Shown here: piece by piece, positions 47,544-59,175 of the stretch
Position numbering within the stretch: position 1 is the stretch's first letter
How the letters are laid out: every line of letters begins with the position of its first letter
Source of the DNA: Pseudomonas sp. RIT-562
GTDB lineage: Bacteria > Pseudomonadota > Gammaproteobacteria > Pseudomonadales > Pseudomonadaceae
Assembly (NCBI RefSeq): GCF_026241895.1
Contig: NZ_JAPJIV010000005.1
Coordinates: 1-64,000 of the forward strand
Direction of reading: 5' to 3'
DNA: 64,000 nt
Made by a program: the position numbers and the translations under genes
The notes under the pieces: model-generated
The model's database searches: none
Seen by the model: only the letters and a program-made list of their open reading frames with translations
Told to the model about the DNA's origin: nothing

Positions 47544-49691
47544 ATGATTTACGAAGGTAAAGCCATCACGGTTACGGCTCTTGAAAGTGGCATCGTCGAA
47601 TTGAAATTCGACCTCAAGGGTGAGTCCGTCAACAAGTTCAACCGTCTAACCCTGAACGAACTGCGTCAGGCCGTGGACACCATCAAGGCAGATGCTTCGA
47701 TCAAGGGTGTGATCGTCAGCAGCGGCAAGGACGTGTTCATCGTCGGCGCCGACATCACCGAATTCGTCGAGAACTTCAAGCTGCCCGATGCAGAGCTTGT
47801 TGCAGGCAACCTCGAAGCCAACAAGATATTCAGCGATTTCGAAGACCTCAACGTCCCGACTGTCGCCGCGATCAACGGCATCGCCCTGGGTGGCGGTCTG
47901 GAAATGTGCCTGGCGGCGGACTACCGCGTCATGTCCACCGCGGCCAAGATCGGTCTGCCAGAAGTCAAGCTGGGCATCTACCCGGGCTTCGGCGGCACCG
48001 TGCGCCTGCCGCGCCTGATTGGTGCCGACAACGCGATCGAGTGGATTGCCGCCGGCAAGGAAAACCGTGCTGAAGACGCGCTGAAAGTCGGCGCCGTAGA
48101 CGCTGTGGTTGCTCCTGAAAAGCTGCAGGAAGCCGCGCTGGAACTGATCAAACGCGCCATCTCCGGTGAGTTTGACTACAAGGCCAAGCGCCAGCCGAAG
48201 CTGGAAAAGCTCAAGCTGAACGCGATCGAACAAATGATGGCCTTCGAAACCGCTAAAGGTTTTGTTGCCGGTCAAGCTGGCCCGAACTACCCGGCGCCGG
48301 TTGAAGCGATCAAGACCATCCAGAAAGCCGCGAACTTCGGTCGCGACAAGGCCCTGGAAGTCGAAGCTGCGGGTTTTGTGAAACTGGCCAAGACCTCTGC
48401 TGCGCAGAGCTTGATCGGTCTGTTCCTGAACGATCAGGAACTGAAGAAAAAGGCCAAGGCCTACGACGAAATCGCTCGCGACGTGAAGCAGGCTGCCGTA
48501 TTGGGCGCCGGCATCATGGGTGGCGGCATCGCCTATCAGTCGGCTTCCAAAGGTACGCCGATCCTGATGAAGGACATCAACGAGCACGGTATCGAGCAAG
48601 GCCTGGCTGAAGCCGCCAAGCTGCTGGTCGGCCGCGTTGATAAAGGTCGCATGACGGCAGCGAAAATGGCTGAAGTGCTCAACGGCATCCGCCCAACCCT
48701 GTCCTACGGCGACTTCGGTCACGTGGACCTGGTGGTCGAAGCCGTGGTCGAGAACCCTAAAGTCAAACAGGCCGTGCTGGCTGAAGTCGAAGACAAGGTC
48801 AAAGAGGACACCATCCTCGCGTCCAACACCTCGACCATTTCCATCACCTTGCTGGCCAAGGCCCTCAAGCGTCCGGAAAACTTCGTCGGCATGCACTTCT
48901 TCAACCCGGTGCACATGATGCCGCTGGTGGAAGTGATCCGTGGCGAGAAGTCCAGCGAGCTGGCAGTTGCCACCACCGTTGCCTACGCCAAGAAAATGGG
49001 CAAGAACCCGATCGTCGTCAACGACTGCCCGGGCTTCCTGGTCAACCGCGTGCTGTTCCCGTACTTCGGCGGTTTCGCCAAGCTGGTCAGCGCTGGCGTG
49101 GACTTCGTGCGCATCGACAAGGTCATGGAGAAATTCGGCTGGCCGATGGGCCCGGCGTACCTGATGGACGTGGTCGGCATCGACACCGGTCACCACGGTC
49201 GTGACGTGATGGCTGAAGGCTTCCCGGACCGTATGAAAGACGACCGCCGTTCGGCGATCGACGTGCTGTACGAAGCCAAGCGCCTGGGCCAGAAGAACGG
49301 CAAGGGCTTCTACGCCTACGAGACCGACAAGAAAGGCAAGCAGAAGAAAGTCGCCGACCCGTCGGTGCTGGAAGTGCTCAAGCCGATCGTTTACGAGCAG
49401 CGCGAAGTCACTGACGAAGACATCATCAACTGGATGATGATCCCGCTGTGCTTGGAAACCGTGCGTTGCCTGGAAGACGGCATTGTCGAAACCGCTGCCG
49501 AAGCCGACATGGGTCTGGTCTACGGTATTGGTTTCCCTCCATTCCGTGGCGGCGCGCTGCGCTACATCGATTCGATCGGTGTTGCCGAGTTCGTTGCCCT
49601 GGCTGACCAGTACGCTGATTTGGGCGCGCTGTACCACCCGACCGCGAAGCTGCGTGAAATGGCCAAGACTGGCCAGCGGTTCTTCGGTTAA
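47544..49691 (+). CDS. fadB: fatty acid oxidation complex, alpha subunit
   Basis: ATG 47544 gives 715 residues, the standard length for Pseudomonas FadB. The N-terminal crotonase domain has [17 protein letters not shown] with the oxyanion-hole Gly and a Glu-containing [14 protein letters not shown]. The C-terminal 3-hydroxyacyl-CoA dehydrogenase domain has [18 protein letters not shown] for NAD and [16 protein letters not shown] with the catalytic His. It performs hydration and dehydrogenation in beta-oxidation and channels product to FadA, whose gene follows 32 bp downstream. Confidence 0.97.
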   Translation: MIYEGKAITVTALESGIVELKFDLKGESVNKFNRLTLNELRQAVDTIKADASIKGVIVSSGKDVFIVGADITEFVENFKLPDAELVAGNLEANKIFSDFEDLNVPTVAAINGIALGGGLEMCLAADYRVMSTAAKIGLPEVKLGIYPGFGGTVRLPRLIGADNAIEWIAAGKENRAEDALKVGAVDAVVAPEKLQEAALELIKRAISGEFDYKAKRQPKLEKLKLNAIEQMMAFETAKGFVAGQAGPNYPAPVEAIKTIQKAANFGRDKALEVEAAGFVKLAKTSAAQSLIGLFLNDQELKKKAKAYDEIARDVKQAAVLGAGIMGGGIAYQSASKGTPILMKDINEHGIEQGLAEAAKLLVGRVDKGRMTAAKMAEVLNGIRPTLSYGDFGHVDLVVEAVVENPKVKQAVLAEVEDKVKEDTILASNTSTISITLLAKALKRPENFVGMHFFNPVHMMPLVEVIRGEKSSELAVATTVAYAKKMGKNPIVVNDCPGFLVNRVLFPYFGGFAKLVSAGVDFVRIDKVMEKFGWPMGPAYLMDVVGIDTGHHGRDVMAEGFPDRMKDDRRSAIDVLYEAKRLGQKNGKGFYAYETDKKGKQKKVADPSVLEVLKPIVYEQREVTDEDIINWMMIPLCLETVRCLEDGIVETAAEADMGLVYGIGFPPFRGGALRYIDSIGVAEFVALADQYADLGALYHPTAKLREMAKTGQRFFG

Positions 49692-49717
49692 GCGTCCCAA
49701 CACTTGAGCGAGAGTGA

Positions 49718-50899
<1,182 letters not shown>

Positions 50900-50917
50900 G
50901 CGTTTCGTTGATGGAAG

Positions 50918-50945
50918 CCGGGGCCAAGTGCCCCGGTTTTTGTTT
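50918..50945 (+). terminator. rho-independent terminator after fadA
   Basis: CCGGGGC-CAAGT-GCCCCGG is followed by TTTTTGTTTTT, 19 bp after the fadA stop codon. Confidence 0.95.
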
Positions 50946-50998
50946 TTCTGAAATTTTTTTTATTTTTATTTTGAAAAGATTTGTGCGAGGGCCAAACC

Positions 50999-51235
50999 AT
51001 GCCGATACAACCTGGGCTCTACCAACATTACAAAGGTCCGCAGTACCGCGTATTCAGCATTGCGCGACATTCGGAAACAGAAGAAGAAGTGGTCTTCTAC
51101 CAAGCCCTGTATGGTGATTACGGTTTTTGGGTGCGTCCCCTGAGCATGTTCCTGGAGTCGGTCGAGGTTGACGGCGAACAGGTGCCACGCTTTGCTTTGG
51201 TGCAAGCTGAACCGAGCGTTTTTTCGAAGGCATAA
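50999..51235 (+). CDS. DUF1653 family protein
   Basis: ATG 50999 gives a 78-residue protein that is nearly all one DUF1653 domain: PGLYQHYKGPQYRVFSIARHSETEE, then VFYQALYGDYGFWVRPLSMF. The family is widespread and small, with no established function. The frame could extend upstream to 50981, but GAGGG lies right before ATG 50999. It sits between fadA and topA. Confidence 0.85.
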   Translation: MPIQPGLYQHYKGPQYRVFSIARHSETEEEVVFYQALYGDYGFWVRPLSMFLESVEVDGEQVPRFALVQAEPSVFSKA

Positions 51236-51349
51236 GCTGAGTGCGCGCTGAACCCTGCGCTTGACCTCACCTTGTAGCCACTATATATAGCGGTGCCGCG
51301 TCAGGCGCCAACCGCCTTTCACTTCTAGAATTCAGGAATTTTCTGATCC

Positions 51350-53977
51350 ATGGGCAAATCGCTGGTCATTGTGGAATCCCCGGCTAAGGCCAAGACCATC
51401 AACAAGTATCTGGGTAACCAATACGTGGTGAAGTCGAGTATCGGCCATATCCGAGACCTGCCCACCAGCGGTTCGGCTAGCGCCAGCAAAGAGCCTGCCG
51501 CCAAGCGCGGCAAGGCCGCCGCGGGTGAAGGTCCGGTGCTCACGCCGAAAGAGAAATCGCGCAAGCAGCTGGTCTCGCGCATGGGCGTCGATCCCGATCA
51601 TGGCTGGAAAGCCAAGTACGAGATCCTCCCGGGCAAGGAAAAGGTCATCGAAGAGCTGCGCCGGCTCGCCAAGGATGCTGACACCATCTATCTCGCAACC
51701 GACTTGGATCGCGAGGGGGAAGCCATTGCCTGGCACCTGCGCGAAGCCATCGGTGGTGACGAGAGCCGCTACAAGCGCGTGGTGTTCAACGAGATCACCA
51801 AGAAGGCCATTCAAGAAGCCTTCTCCAAACCCGGCGAGCTGGACATCGACCGTGTAAATGCCCAGCAGGCGCGTCGGTTCCTCGACCGCGTGGTGGGTTA
51901 CATGGTTTCGCCGCTGCTGTGGGCCAAGATCGCCCGTGGCCTGTCTGCCGGTCGCGTGCAATCGGTTGCGGTGAAGCTGGTGGTGGAGCGCGAACGCGAA
52001 ATTCGTGCGTTCAACCCTGAAGAATACTGGGAAGTGCACGCTGACCTCGGCACCGCCAAGGGCGCCACCGTGCGCTTTGACGTCGCTCGCGAGAAAGGCG
52101 AGGCCTTCAAGCCGCTGAACGAAACCCAGGCGATGGCCGCGCTGGAGAAGCTCAAGGCTTCCAGCTACAGCATCGTCAAGCGCGAAGACAAGCCGACCAG
52201 CAGCAAGCCGTCCGCGCCATTCATCACGTCCACCCTGCAACAGGCCGCAAGTAACCGCCTGGGCTTCGGCGTGAAGAAAACCATGATGATGGCCCAGCGC
52301 TTGTACGAAGCCGGCTACATCACTTACATGCGTACCGACTCCACCAACCTCTCGGCTGATGCCGTGACCATGGCGCGCAGCTACATCGAGACTGAGTTCG
52401 GCAAGAAGTACCTGCCGGAGAACCCGAACGTCTACAGCAGCAAGGAAGGCGCACAGGAGGCTCACGAAGCGATTCGTCCGTCTGACGCCAATACCGAGCC
52501 AAGCAAGCTGTCGGGCATGGAGCGTGATGCAGAGCGCCTCTACGAGCTGATCTGGCGCCAGTTCCTGGCTTGCCAGATGCTGCCGGCGCAATACCTGTCG
52601 ACCACCGTCACCGTGGGCGCTGGTGATTTCGAGTTGCGCGCCAAGGGCCGCATCCTCAAGTTCGACGGTTACACCCGCGTCATGCCGCAGATCGCCAAGC
52701 CTGGCGATGACGACGTACTGCCGGACATGGCTCAGGGCGACTCGATGAAGCTGATCAAGCTTGATCCGACCCAGCACTTCACCAAGCCGCCTGCGCGTTA
52801 TTCGGAAGCGAGCCTGGTCAAGGAAATGGAAAAACGCGGCATCGGTCGTCCTTCGACCTACGCAGCGATCATTTCGACCATCCAGGATCGCGGCTACGTT
52901 GCGCTGCACAACCGTCGGTTCTACTCGGAGAAGATGGGCGACATCGTCACCGAGCGCCTGTCCGAGAGTTTCTCCAACCTGATGGACTACGGCTTCACCG
53001 CCGGCATGGAAGAGAACCTCGATGACGTGGCCCAGGGCGAACGCGACTGGAAAAGCGTGCTCGACGAGTTCTACGGCGACTTCAAGAAAAAACTCGAAGT
53101 AGCCGAAAGTGCCGAAGGCGGGATGCGCGCCAACCAGCCGGTGATGACTGACATCCCGTGCGTGGTGTGCGGTCGTCCGATGCAGATTCGTACCGCATCG
53201 ACTGGCGTGTTCCTCGGTTGCTCAGGCTACAGCCTGCCGCCGAAAGAACGCTGCAAGGCCACCGTTAACCTGGTGCCAGGCGACGAAATCGCTGCGGACG
53301 ACGAGGGCGAATCGGAGTCCCTGGTACTGCGCGGCAAGCATCGCTGCCCGATCTGCAGCACGGCGATGGACGCCTACCTGCTGGACGAGAAGCGCAAGTT
53401 GCACATCTGCGGCAACAACCCGGACTGTGACGGCTACGAGATCGAAGAAGGCAGCTATCGCATCAAGGGCTATGAAGGTCCGAGCCTGGAATGCGACAAG
53501 TGCGGCAGCGAGATGCAACTCAAGACCGGCCGTTTCGGCAAGTTCTTTGGCTGCACCAACGCGACCTGCAAGAACACCCGCAAGCTGCTGAAAAGCGGTG
53601 ACGCGGCGCCGCCGAAAATGGACCCGGTGAAGATGCCTGAGCTTAAGTGCGAAAAGGTCAACGACACCTATATCCTGCGCGACGGGGCTTCCGGGTTGTT
53701 CCTGGCTGCCAGCCAGTTCCCGAAAAACCGTGAGACTCGTGCGCCCTTGGTGATGGAGATCATTCCGCACAAGGACGAGATCGATCCGAAGTATCACTTC
53801 CTTTGCGAAGCACCGAAGAAAGACCCGGATGGCTTGCCGGCCGTGATTCGCTACAGCCGCAAGACCAAGGAGCAGTACGTGCAGACAGAAGTCGACGGCA
53901 AGCCGACTGGCTGGAAAGCGTATTACGATGGCGGAAAGTGGAAGGTTGAGGACAAGCGACCGGCTGCGAAGGCGTAG
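51350..53977 (+). CDS. topA: DNA topoisomerase I
   Basis: The 875-residue protein starts with the Toprim domain ([27 protein letters not shown] at ~116-130 with the metal-binding acidic residues). The active-site Tyr is Tyr326 in [14 protein letters not shown]-terminal Zn ribbons follow ([15 protein letters not shown]...[15 protein letters not shown]...CTNATC) and then a basic tail. It relaxes negative supercoils. An insertion rich in Ala/Lys after residue 42 is usual for Pseudomonas TopA. It is preceded by ~110 bp with no other feature. Confidence 0.97.
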   Translation: MGKSLVIVESPAKAKTINKYLGNQYVVKSSIGHIRDLPTSGSASASKEPAAKRGKAAAGEGPVLTPKEKSRKQLVSRMGVDPDHGWKAKYEILPGKEKVIEELRRLAKDADTIYLATDLDREGEAIAWHLREAIGGDESRYKRVVFNEITKKAIQEAFSKPGELDIDRVNAQQARRFLDRVVGYMVSPLLWAKIARGLSAGRVQSVAVKLVVEREREIRAFNPEEYWEVHADLGTAKGATVRFDVAREKGEAFKPLNETQAMAALEKLKASSYSIVKREDKPTSSKPSAPFITSTLQQAASNRLGFGVKKTMMMAQRLYEAGYITYMRTDSTNLSADAVTMARSYIETEFGKKYLPENPNVYSSKEGAQEAHEAIRPSDANTEPSKLSGMERDAERLYELIWRQFLACQMLPAQYLSTTVTVGAGDFELRAKGRILKFDGYTRVMPQIAKPGDDDVLPDMAQGDSMKLIKLDPTQHFTKPPARYSEASLVKEMEKRGIGRPSTYAAIISTIQDRGYVALHNRRFYSEKMGDIVTERLSESFSNLMDYGFTAGMEENLDDVAQGERDWKSVLDEFYGDFKKKLEVAESAEGGMRANQPVMTDIPCVVCGRPMQIRTASTGVFLGCSGYSLPPKERCKATVNLVPGDEIAADDEGESESLVLRGKHRCPICSTAMDAYLLDEKRKLHICGNNPDCDGYEIEEGSYRIKGYEGPSLECDKCGSEMQLKTGRFGKFFGCTNATCKNTRKLLKSGDAAPPKMDPVKMPELKCEKVNDTYILRDGASGLFLAASQFPKNRETRAPLVMEIIPHKDEIDPKYHFLCEAPKKDPDGLPAVIRYSRKTKEQYVQTEVDGKPTGWKAYYDGGKWKVEDKRPAAKA

Positions 53978-53990
53978 AATCGGAAGACCT

Positions 53991-54095
53991 CTGTAGGAGC
54001 GACCTGCTCGCGATGAACCTGAGAACGCCACGGGATACCATGCCCCCCCTGCGTTATCGTTAACGATCATCGCGAGCAAGCTCGCTCCTACACGA
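53991..54095. repeat. REPIN (inverted REP pair)
   Basis: CTGTAGGAGCGACCTGCTCG (then CGATG) is mirrored by CATCGCGAGCAAGCTCGCTC followed by CTACACG at its far end. The two arms are ~60 bp apart and fill the topA to 54135 gap. Confidence 0.85.
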
Positions 54096-54134
54096 CCTGC
54101 TTCAAGCAATTATTTCGCTGTGGAGACTGCCGTT

Positions 54135-54659
54135 ATGGCCCACGAACTCTATACCCGCACCAACCAGAAGATTTATTTCGCTGGCCTGTCGCTCGAGGCG
54201 CTGGCGAAGGCCGAAGAGGGGCGGGCGATGAACTCCCTCGCGCTAATCCAGGCGGGGCGCGAGTCGGCGCTGTTTCATCTGTACGGTGCGCTGCTGGGCC
54301 TGTGCCATGAAATCGCCGGTTTCTACCGACTGCCCCAAGCCAACGCCCCGCGCGCCGAAATGCTGCTGACCCGCGAAGTGCTGGAAGCCATCGCCATTCC
54401 GGAAATGGCCGAGATGGTTGAACTGGCGCACAATCCTGAAACCTGGCTGGCGAAGTTGCTGGCCGCTTACTCAGCGCTGTTCCAGCCACCTCGTGCCCCG
54501 CACAAGCCCAAGGGCGATGTGACCCAGCCGCTGATTCAGGCCATCAACCTGGACGAAGAACAAGCCCCTCAAGAACTCAGTCGTGAAGAGCTTGAGAGCT
54601 GGCGGCAAAACCTCAAGGGCCTGGCCATTCGTTTCCGTGAAGGTTTGAACGAGTGCTGA
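54135..54659 (+). CDS. DUF6586-like conserved protein
   Basis: ATG 54135 gives a 174-residue mostly helical protein without signal peptide or membrane span (LYTRTNQKIYFAGLSLEALA; ESALFHLYGALLGLCHEIAGFY). It resembles the DUF6586 family found in gammaproteobacteria between topA and the SOS genes. There is no known function. The C-terminal third is acidic and Gln-rich (INLDEEQAPQELSREELESW). Confidence 0.7.
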   Translation: MAHELYTRTNQKIYFAGLSLEALAKAEEGRAMNSLALIQAGRESALFHLYGALLGLCHEIAGFYRLPQANAPRAEMLLTREVLEAIAIPEMAEMVELAHNPETWLAKLLAAYSALFQPPRAPHKPKGDVTQPLIQAINLDEEQAPQELSREELESWRQNLKGLAIRFREGLNEC

Positions 54660-54765
54660 TCGCTGGGTATTCAGCAGTGCAATCAATGGCACTGCTGGTC
54701 AAGATCCCGAGCGAAGCATGGCCGATGCCTATATAATCCCCGCCTTTCGTGGAGAACAGACTTTT

Positions 54766-54999
54766 ATGCCAACGTCGTTTCTGGAAATTGTCGAGTTGCC
54801 TGACGGCCGTATCGAGCTGCGCAGGGCTGAGGACGAGGGTTCTCTGGTGACTTTGGATTTCTCCGAAGACGCCAAAGCGTTCCTGCAAGGCCAGCACGTG
54901 GAAGTCGCCAAGGCGATGTTGAGCGTCGGCGTGCAGATGGCCGGTCGCATGGTTGAAGGTGAATTCGAGAAAGATGAGGGGTCGCGGGTTCTTCATTGA
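54766..54999 (+). CDS. small conserved hypothetical protein
   Basis: ATG 54766, behind GGAG, gives a 77-residue acidic protein (FLEIVELPDGRIELRRAEDE; VEVAKAMLSVGVQMAGRM). TATAAT at 54731-54736 may be its -10 box. Position between the DUF6586-like gene and sulA agrees with other pseudomonads. Function unknown. Confidence 0.75.
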   Translation: MPTSFLEIVELPDGRIELRRAEDEGSLVTLDFSEDAKAFLQGQHVEVAKAMLSVGVQMAGRMVEGEFEKDEGSRVLH

Positions 55000-55079
55000 T
55001 CCCGCCCGTCGGTTTCTACAGATCGGCTTCTCTGTCCTTTGAGAAGCCCCGCGCATAGTCCCTGCGCGCAGTAGTTCGC

Positions 55080-55553
55080 TTAGCCCAGTCGAATATTCAG
55101 ACTTTGTGCGTCCCCGGTCCGGGCGGCGCTGATCAGCTGTTGGCGTTGCACAGAGCCCAGCGGGTTGAGCCAGCTGACTACGGTGTGGCTTCGCCCCAGT
55201 CGCAGAGCTTCGCACGTCAGTTGCTGGGCGCTCTGGGTGCCGCGGGGTTGCAGCAGCAGGATGCGCTCACGGTTGAGGCCGGCGTCCCGCAGCCAGGCCT
55301 GGGTCAGGCTGGCGGGCGGGGCGATCAGGGTCAGCCAGCGGGCGTCCTGGTCCTGGCTCAGCTCCCTGAGGATCGGAGCGAGAAGGTTGAGGCAATTCCC
55401 GGCTGCACCACGCAGTGACAGTTCGCTGAAGACTTCCGGTTCGGCGCTCCACGGCGATTCGACCACGTCTTTGAGGATGGGCGCCAACGGCTGCACCATG
55501 AATGCCTCGAACAACGGCAGTTGGGCTTGCTGTGATGTGTGCGGGAATTGCAT
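55080..55553 (-). CDS. sulA: SOS cell division inhibitor SulA
   Basis: ATG 55553, with AGGAGG 5 nt before it, gives a 157-residue protein. The central part (WLTLIAPPASLTQAWLRDAGLNRERILLLQ) has the RecA-like fold of SulA, which binds FtsZ and blocks polymerisation after DNA damage. It follows lexA by 10 bp in the same direction, so it is under LexA control as lexA-sulA operon. E. coli SulA is degraded by Lon through its C-terminus; this C-terminus (LNIRLG) is different. Confidence 0.85.
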   Translation of the reverse strand: MQFPHTSQQAQLPLFEAFMVQPLAPILKDVVESPWSAEPEVFSELSLRGAAGNCLNLLAPILRELSQDQDARWLTLIAPPASLTQAWLRDAGLNRERILLLQPRGTQSAQQLTCEALRLGRSHTVVSWLNPLGSVQRQQLISAARTGDAQSLNIRLG

Positions 55554-55563
55554 AAAGCCTCCT

Positions 55564-56175
55564 TTAGCGGCGAATGACGCCAACACTCAAGCCTTCAATC
55601 ACCAGTTCCTGATCTTTCAGGTTGACTTCGATAGGGGCGAATTCAGGGTTTTCAGCCAGCAACCAGACCTTGCTGCCATCGCGCTTGAAGCGCTTGACGG
55701 TAACTTCGTCGCCGATCCGCGCGACCACGATCTGGCCATTTCGCGCTTCCCGGGTGGTATGCACCGCCAGCAGGTCGCCATCGAAAATGCCGACATCCTT
55801 CATGCTCATGCCGTGCACCCGCAGCAGGTAGTCGGCGCGTGGATGAAAGAAGGTCGGGTTGATGTTGCAGGACTCTTCGATGTGCTGTTGGGCCAGGATT
55901 GGCGCACCGGCAGCCACCCGGCCAATGATCGGCAGGGTAGAGTCGTCGGCGGCCTTGGCTTCGAAGCCCGGAATACGGATGCCGCGGGAAGCACCCGGGG
56001 TCATTTCGATAGCACCTTTGCGGGCCAGTGCCTTGAGGTGTTCTTCCGCCGCGTTGGGCGACTTGAACCCCAGTTCCTGGGCGATTTCCGCACGGGTCGG
56101 CGGGTAGCCGTTGTCTTCGAGGCAGCGTTTGATGAAGGCCAGAATCTCTGCTTGGCGTGGCGTCAGCTTTAGCAT
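55564..56175 (-). CDS. lexA: SOS repressor LexA
   Basis: The 203-residue protein has the winged-helix domain ([33 protein letters not shown]), the Ala-Gly self-cleavage site in VAAGAP, the catalytic Ser in GMSMKDVG and the Lys in VTVKRF. It represses SOS genes until RecA filaments trigger self-cleavage. Two LexA boxes lie just upstream of the start, so it regulates itself together with sulA. psrA is divergent, 229 bp away. Confidence 0.97.
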   Translation of the reverse strand: MLKLTPRQAEILAFIKRCLEDNGYPPTRAEIAQELGFKSPNAAEEHLKALARKGAIEMTPGASRGIRIPGFEAKAADDSTLPIIGRVAAGAPILAQQHIEESCNINPTFFHPRADYLLRVHGMSMKDVGIFDGDLLAVHTTREARNGQIVVARIGDEVTVKRFKRDGSKVWLLAENPEFAPIEVNLKDQELVIEGLSVGVIRR

Positions 56176-56185
56176 ATTGATCGCT

Positions 56186-56201
56186 CTGTCTTTTTATACA
56201 G
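56186..56201 (-). promoter_or_regulatory. LexA box 1
   Basis: CTGTATAAAAAGACAG on the minus strand is a perfect CTGT-N8-ACAG site that ends 10 bp before the lexA start codon. Confidence 0.9.
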
Positions 56202-56204
56202 TGA

Positions 56205-56220
56205 CTGGGATTATATACAG
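56205..56220 (-). promoter_or_regulatory. LexA box 2
   Basis: CTGTATATAATCCCAG on the minus strand fits CTGT-N8-ACAG with one mismatch and contains a TATAAT-like -10 box. Two tandem boxes are also found before E. coli lexA. Confidence 0.85.
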
Positions 56221-56345
56221 TGGAACGGTCTTGGCAATGCCCGATTTTTTGCCTGCCGCTGGACGGTCGCTGCGGCCCCTGATTGAAGCTTTGCAGTTGT
56301 ATGGTTAAATAGCTGACCGACCATTCCCGAAACGAACTGCCAGGC

Positions 56346-56374
56346 TTGACAAGACAGGGTCTGAAACGTATGTT
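56346..56374 (+). promoter_or_regulatory. psrA: psrA promoter
   Basis: A perfect TTGACA -35 box (56346-56351) is 17 bp from TATGTT (56369-56374). The start codon of psrA follows 30 bp later, so transcription should start around 56381. Confidence 0.8.
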
Positions 56375-56390
56375 TCAAACAAGTGTTTGT
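56362..56390 (+). promoter_or_regulatory. two overlapping PsrA operators
   Basis: TGAAACGTATGTTTCA (56362-56377) is a perfect palindrome and TCAAACAAGTGTTTGT (56375-56390) matches CAAAC-N4-GTTTG. They overlap by 3 bp and cover the -10 box and start site, as expected for autorepression. Confidence 0.85.
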
Positions 56391-56404
56391 CAGGCGGAGT
56401 AGCC

Positions 56405-57112
56405 ATGGCCCAGTCGGAAACCGTTGAACGCATTCTCGATGCTGCCGAGCAATTGTTCGCGGAAAAAGGTTTCGCCGAAACCTCGTTGCGCCTGATCACC
56501 AGCAAGGCCGGGGTCAACCTGGCAGCGGTGAACTATCACTTTGGTTCGAAGAAAGCCCTGATCCAGGCAGTTTTCTCGCGCTTCCTCGGGCCGTTCTGCC
56601 TGAGCCTCGACAAAGAGCTGGAACGCCGCCAGGCCAAGCCGGAAAACAAGCCGACGCTGGAAGAGCTGCTGGAAATCCTGGTCGAGCAGGCTTTGGTGGT
56701 GCAACCACGCAGCGGCAACGACCTGTCGATTTTCATGCGCCTGCTCGGTTTGGCTTTCAGCCAGAGCCAGGGTCACTTGCGGCGCTATCTGGAAGACATG
56801 TACGGCAAGGTGTTTCGCCGCTACATGATGTTGGTCAACGAAGCCGCGCCGCGCATTCCGCCGATCGAACTGTTCTGGCGAGTGCACTTCATGCTCGGCG
56901 CTGCTGCGTTCAGCATGTCGGGGATCAAGGCGCTGCGCGCGATTGCCGAAACCGATTTCGGCGTCAACACCTCCATCGAGCAGGTGATGCGCCTGATGGT
57001 GCCGTTTCTGGCGGCGGGCATGCGCGCCGAAACGGGTGTGACTGACTCTGCCATGGCGACCGCGCAGTTGCGTCCACGCAGTAAATCGACACAGGTTGCC
57101 GCCAAGGTTTAA
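56405..57112 (+). CDS. psrA: TetR-family fatty-acid-responsive regulator PsrA
   Basis: ATG 56405, behind GGAG, gives 235 residues, like PsrA. The N-terminal helix-turn-helix is SETVERILDAAEQLFAEKGF...TSLRLITSKAGVNLAAVNYHFGSKKALIQAVF. The C-terminal domain (LELLEILVEQAL-like helices, FWRVHFMLGAAAFSM) binds the ligand. In Pseudomonas PsrA represses fadBA and its own gene and activates rpoS; long-chain fatty acids release it. Operators for both its own promoter and fadBA are visible here. Confidence 0.95.
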   Translation: MAQSETVERILDAAEQLFAEKGFAETSLRLITSKAGVNLAAVNYHFGSKKALIQAVFSRFLGPFCLSLDKELERRQAKPENKPTLEELLEILVEQALVVQPRSGNDLSIFMRLLGLAFSQSQGHLRRYLEDMYGKVFRRYMMLVNEAAPRIPPIELFWRVHFMLGAAAFSMSGIKALRAIAETDFGVNTSIEQVMRLMVPFLAAGMRAETGVTDSAMATAQLRPRSKSTQVAAKV

Positions 57113-57270
57113 CCGCGCACGGGTGGGCGTGGCAGCTTACATCCGCTAAGCTAGCCGCCCATGCCGACTCTCGTTCTGAACCCGCTTCCCATTGCTTTCG
57201 CCGACCTGCCGGGCCTCGCCCAGGTTGGCGAATTCGTGCGCGCCGGGTTTTTCGTTATCAAGGAATCTCT

Positions 57271-58281
57271 ATGACTGCTGGCCTGCAAGGCTCGTTGATG
57301 GTGGACGTCGCCGGTACCTGGCTGACGGCTGAAGATCGCCAGTTGCTGCGTCAACCGGAAGTGGGCGGGCTGATCATTTTCGCCCGCAACATCGAACACC
57401 CGCGCCAGGTGCGTGAATTGAGTGCGGCGATCCGCGCGGTGCGTCCCGACCTGCTGCTGGCGGTAGACCAGGAGGGTGGACGCGTTCAGCGGTTGCGCCA
57501 AGGTTTCGTGCGGCTGCCGGCGATGCGCGCCATTGCCGACAATCCGAATGCCGAATACCTCGCCGAGCAGTGTGGCTGGATCATGGCCACTGAAGTACTT
57601 GCAGTCGGCCTTGACCTGAGCTTCGCCCCGGTGCTGGACCTGGATTACCAACGCAGCGCCGTGGTTGGCACCCGCTCGTTCGAAGGCGATCCGCAGCGCG
57701 CCGCCTTGCTGGCCGGCGCGTTCATTCGCGGCATGAACAGTGCCGGCATGGCGGCCACCGGTAAACATTTCCCCGGGCATGGCTGGGCTGAAGCGGATTC
57801 CCACGTGGCCATCCCCAACGATGAGCGCAGTCTCGATGAGATTCGCGCCAACGATTTGGTGCCGTTCGCCCGTTTGAGCAAGCAGTTGGCGGCAGTGATG
57901 CCGGCCCACGTCATCTACCCGCAAGTCGACACTCAACCGGCCGGCTTCTCCCGCCGCTGGTTGCAGGACATCCTGCGCGGCGAGCTGCAATTTGACGGAG
58001 TGATCTTCAGTGATGATCTGTCCATGGCGGGCGCGCATGTGGTCGGTGATGCGGCCAGTCGGATCGAGGCGGCGCTGACCGCCGGTTGCGATATGGGCCT
58101 GGTATGCAACGATCGCGCAGCGGCAGAGCTTGCCCTGTCGGCGGCGCAGCGGCTCAAAGTCACACCTTCAGCGCGTATTGCGCGGATGCGTGGGCAATCC
58201 TTTGCCAACGCCGAATACCGTCAGCAGCCACGCTGGCTGGCCGCCATCGGCGCGCTCAAAGAAGCTCAACTGATTGAATAA
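57271..58281 (+). CDS. nagZ: beta-N-acetylhexosaminidase NagZ
   Basis: The 336-residue protein has the glycoside hydrolase family 3 TIM-barrel motifs VDQEGGRVQRLR, KHFPGHGWAEADSHVAIP (with the flexible loop His/Asp acid-base pair) and FSDDLSMAGA with the nucleophile Asp. It removes GlcNAc from anhydro-muropeptides in the cytoplasm during cell-wall recycling, which produces the ligands that induce AmpC. AAGGA precedes the start. The 158-bp gap before it holds a short open frame but no recognised gene. mtnP follows 12 bp downstream. Confidence 0.95.
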   Translation: MTAGLQGSLMVDVAGTWLTAEDRQLLRQPEVGGLIIFARNIEHPRQVRELSAAIRAVRPDLLLAVDQEGGRVQRLRQGFVRLPAMRAIADNPNAEYLAEQCGWIMATEVLAVGLDLSFAPVLDLDYQRSAVVGTRSFEGDPQRAALLAGAFIRGMNSAGMAATGKHFPGHGWAEADSHVAIPNDERSLDEIRANDLVPFARLSKQLAAVMPAHVIYPQVDTQPAGFSRRWLQDILRGELQFDGVIFSDDLSMAGAHVVGDAASRIEAALTAGCDMGLVCNDRAAAELALSAAQRLKVTPSARIARMRGQSFANAEYRQQPRWLAAIGALKEAQLIE

Positions 58282-59031
<750 letters not shown>

Positions 59032-59053
59032 CTTAGTCGCAATACCGGGTAGA

Positions 59054-59155
59054 CCCCATCGCGGGCAAGCCTTGCTCCCACAGCCTTGCTCCCACAGGCT
59101 CGCTCCTACAGGTGATGTGTTATCCGATGTAGGAGTGAGCCTGCTCGCGATGACG
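59054..59155. repeat. cluster of REP-type repeats
   Basis: CCCATCGCGGGCAAGCCTTG CTCCCACA is followed by partial copies CCTTGCTCCCACAGG and GGCTCGCTCCTACAGG and an inverted partner TGTAGGAGTGAGCCTGCTCG. Several types are nested, which suggests insertion of one into another. It lies between the convergent mtnP and SNF2 genes. Confidence 0.8.
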
Positions 59156-59175
59156 ATCTGACAGCCGCTGCAGAA

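Noticed and set aside
47646..49703. 685-residue minus-strand frame opposite fadB
   Set aside because: Antisense shadow; FadB motifs on the plus strand are complete.
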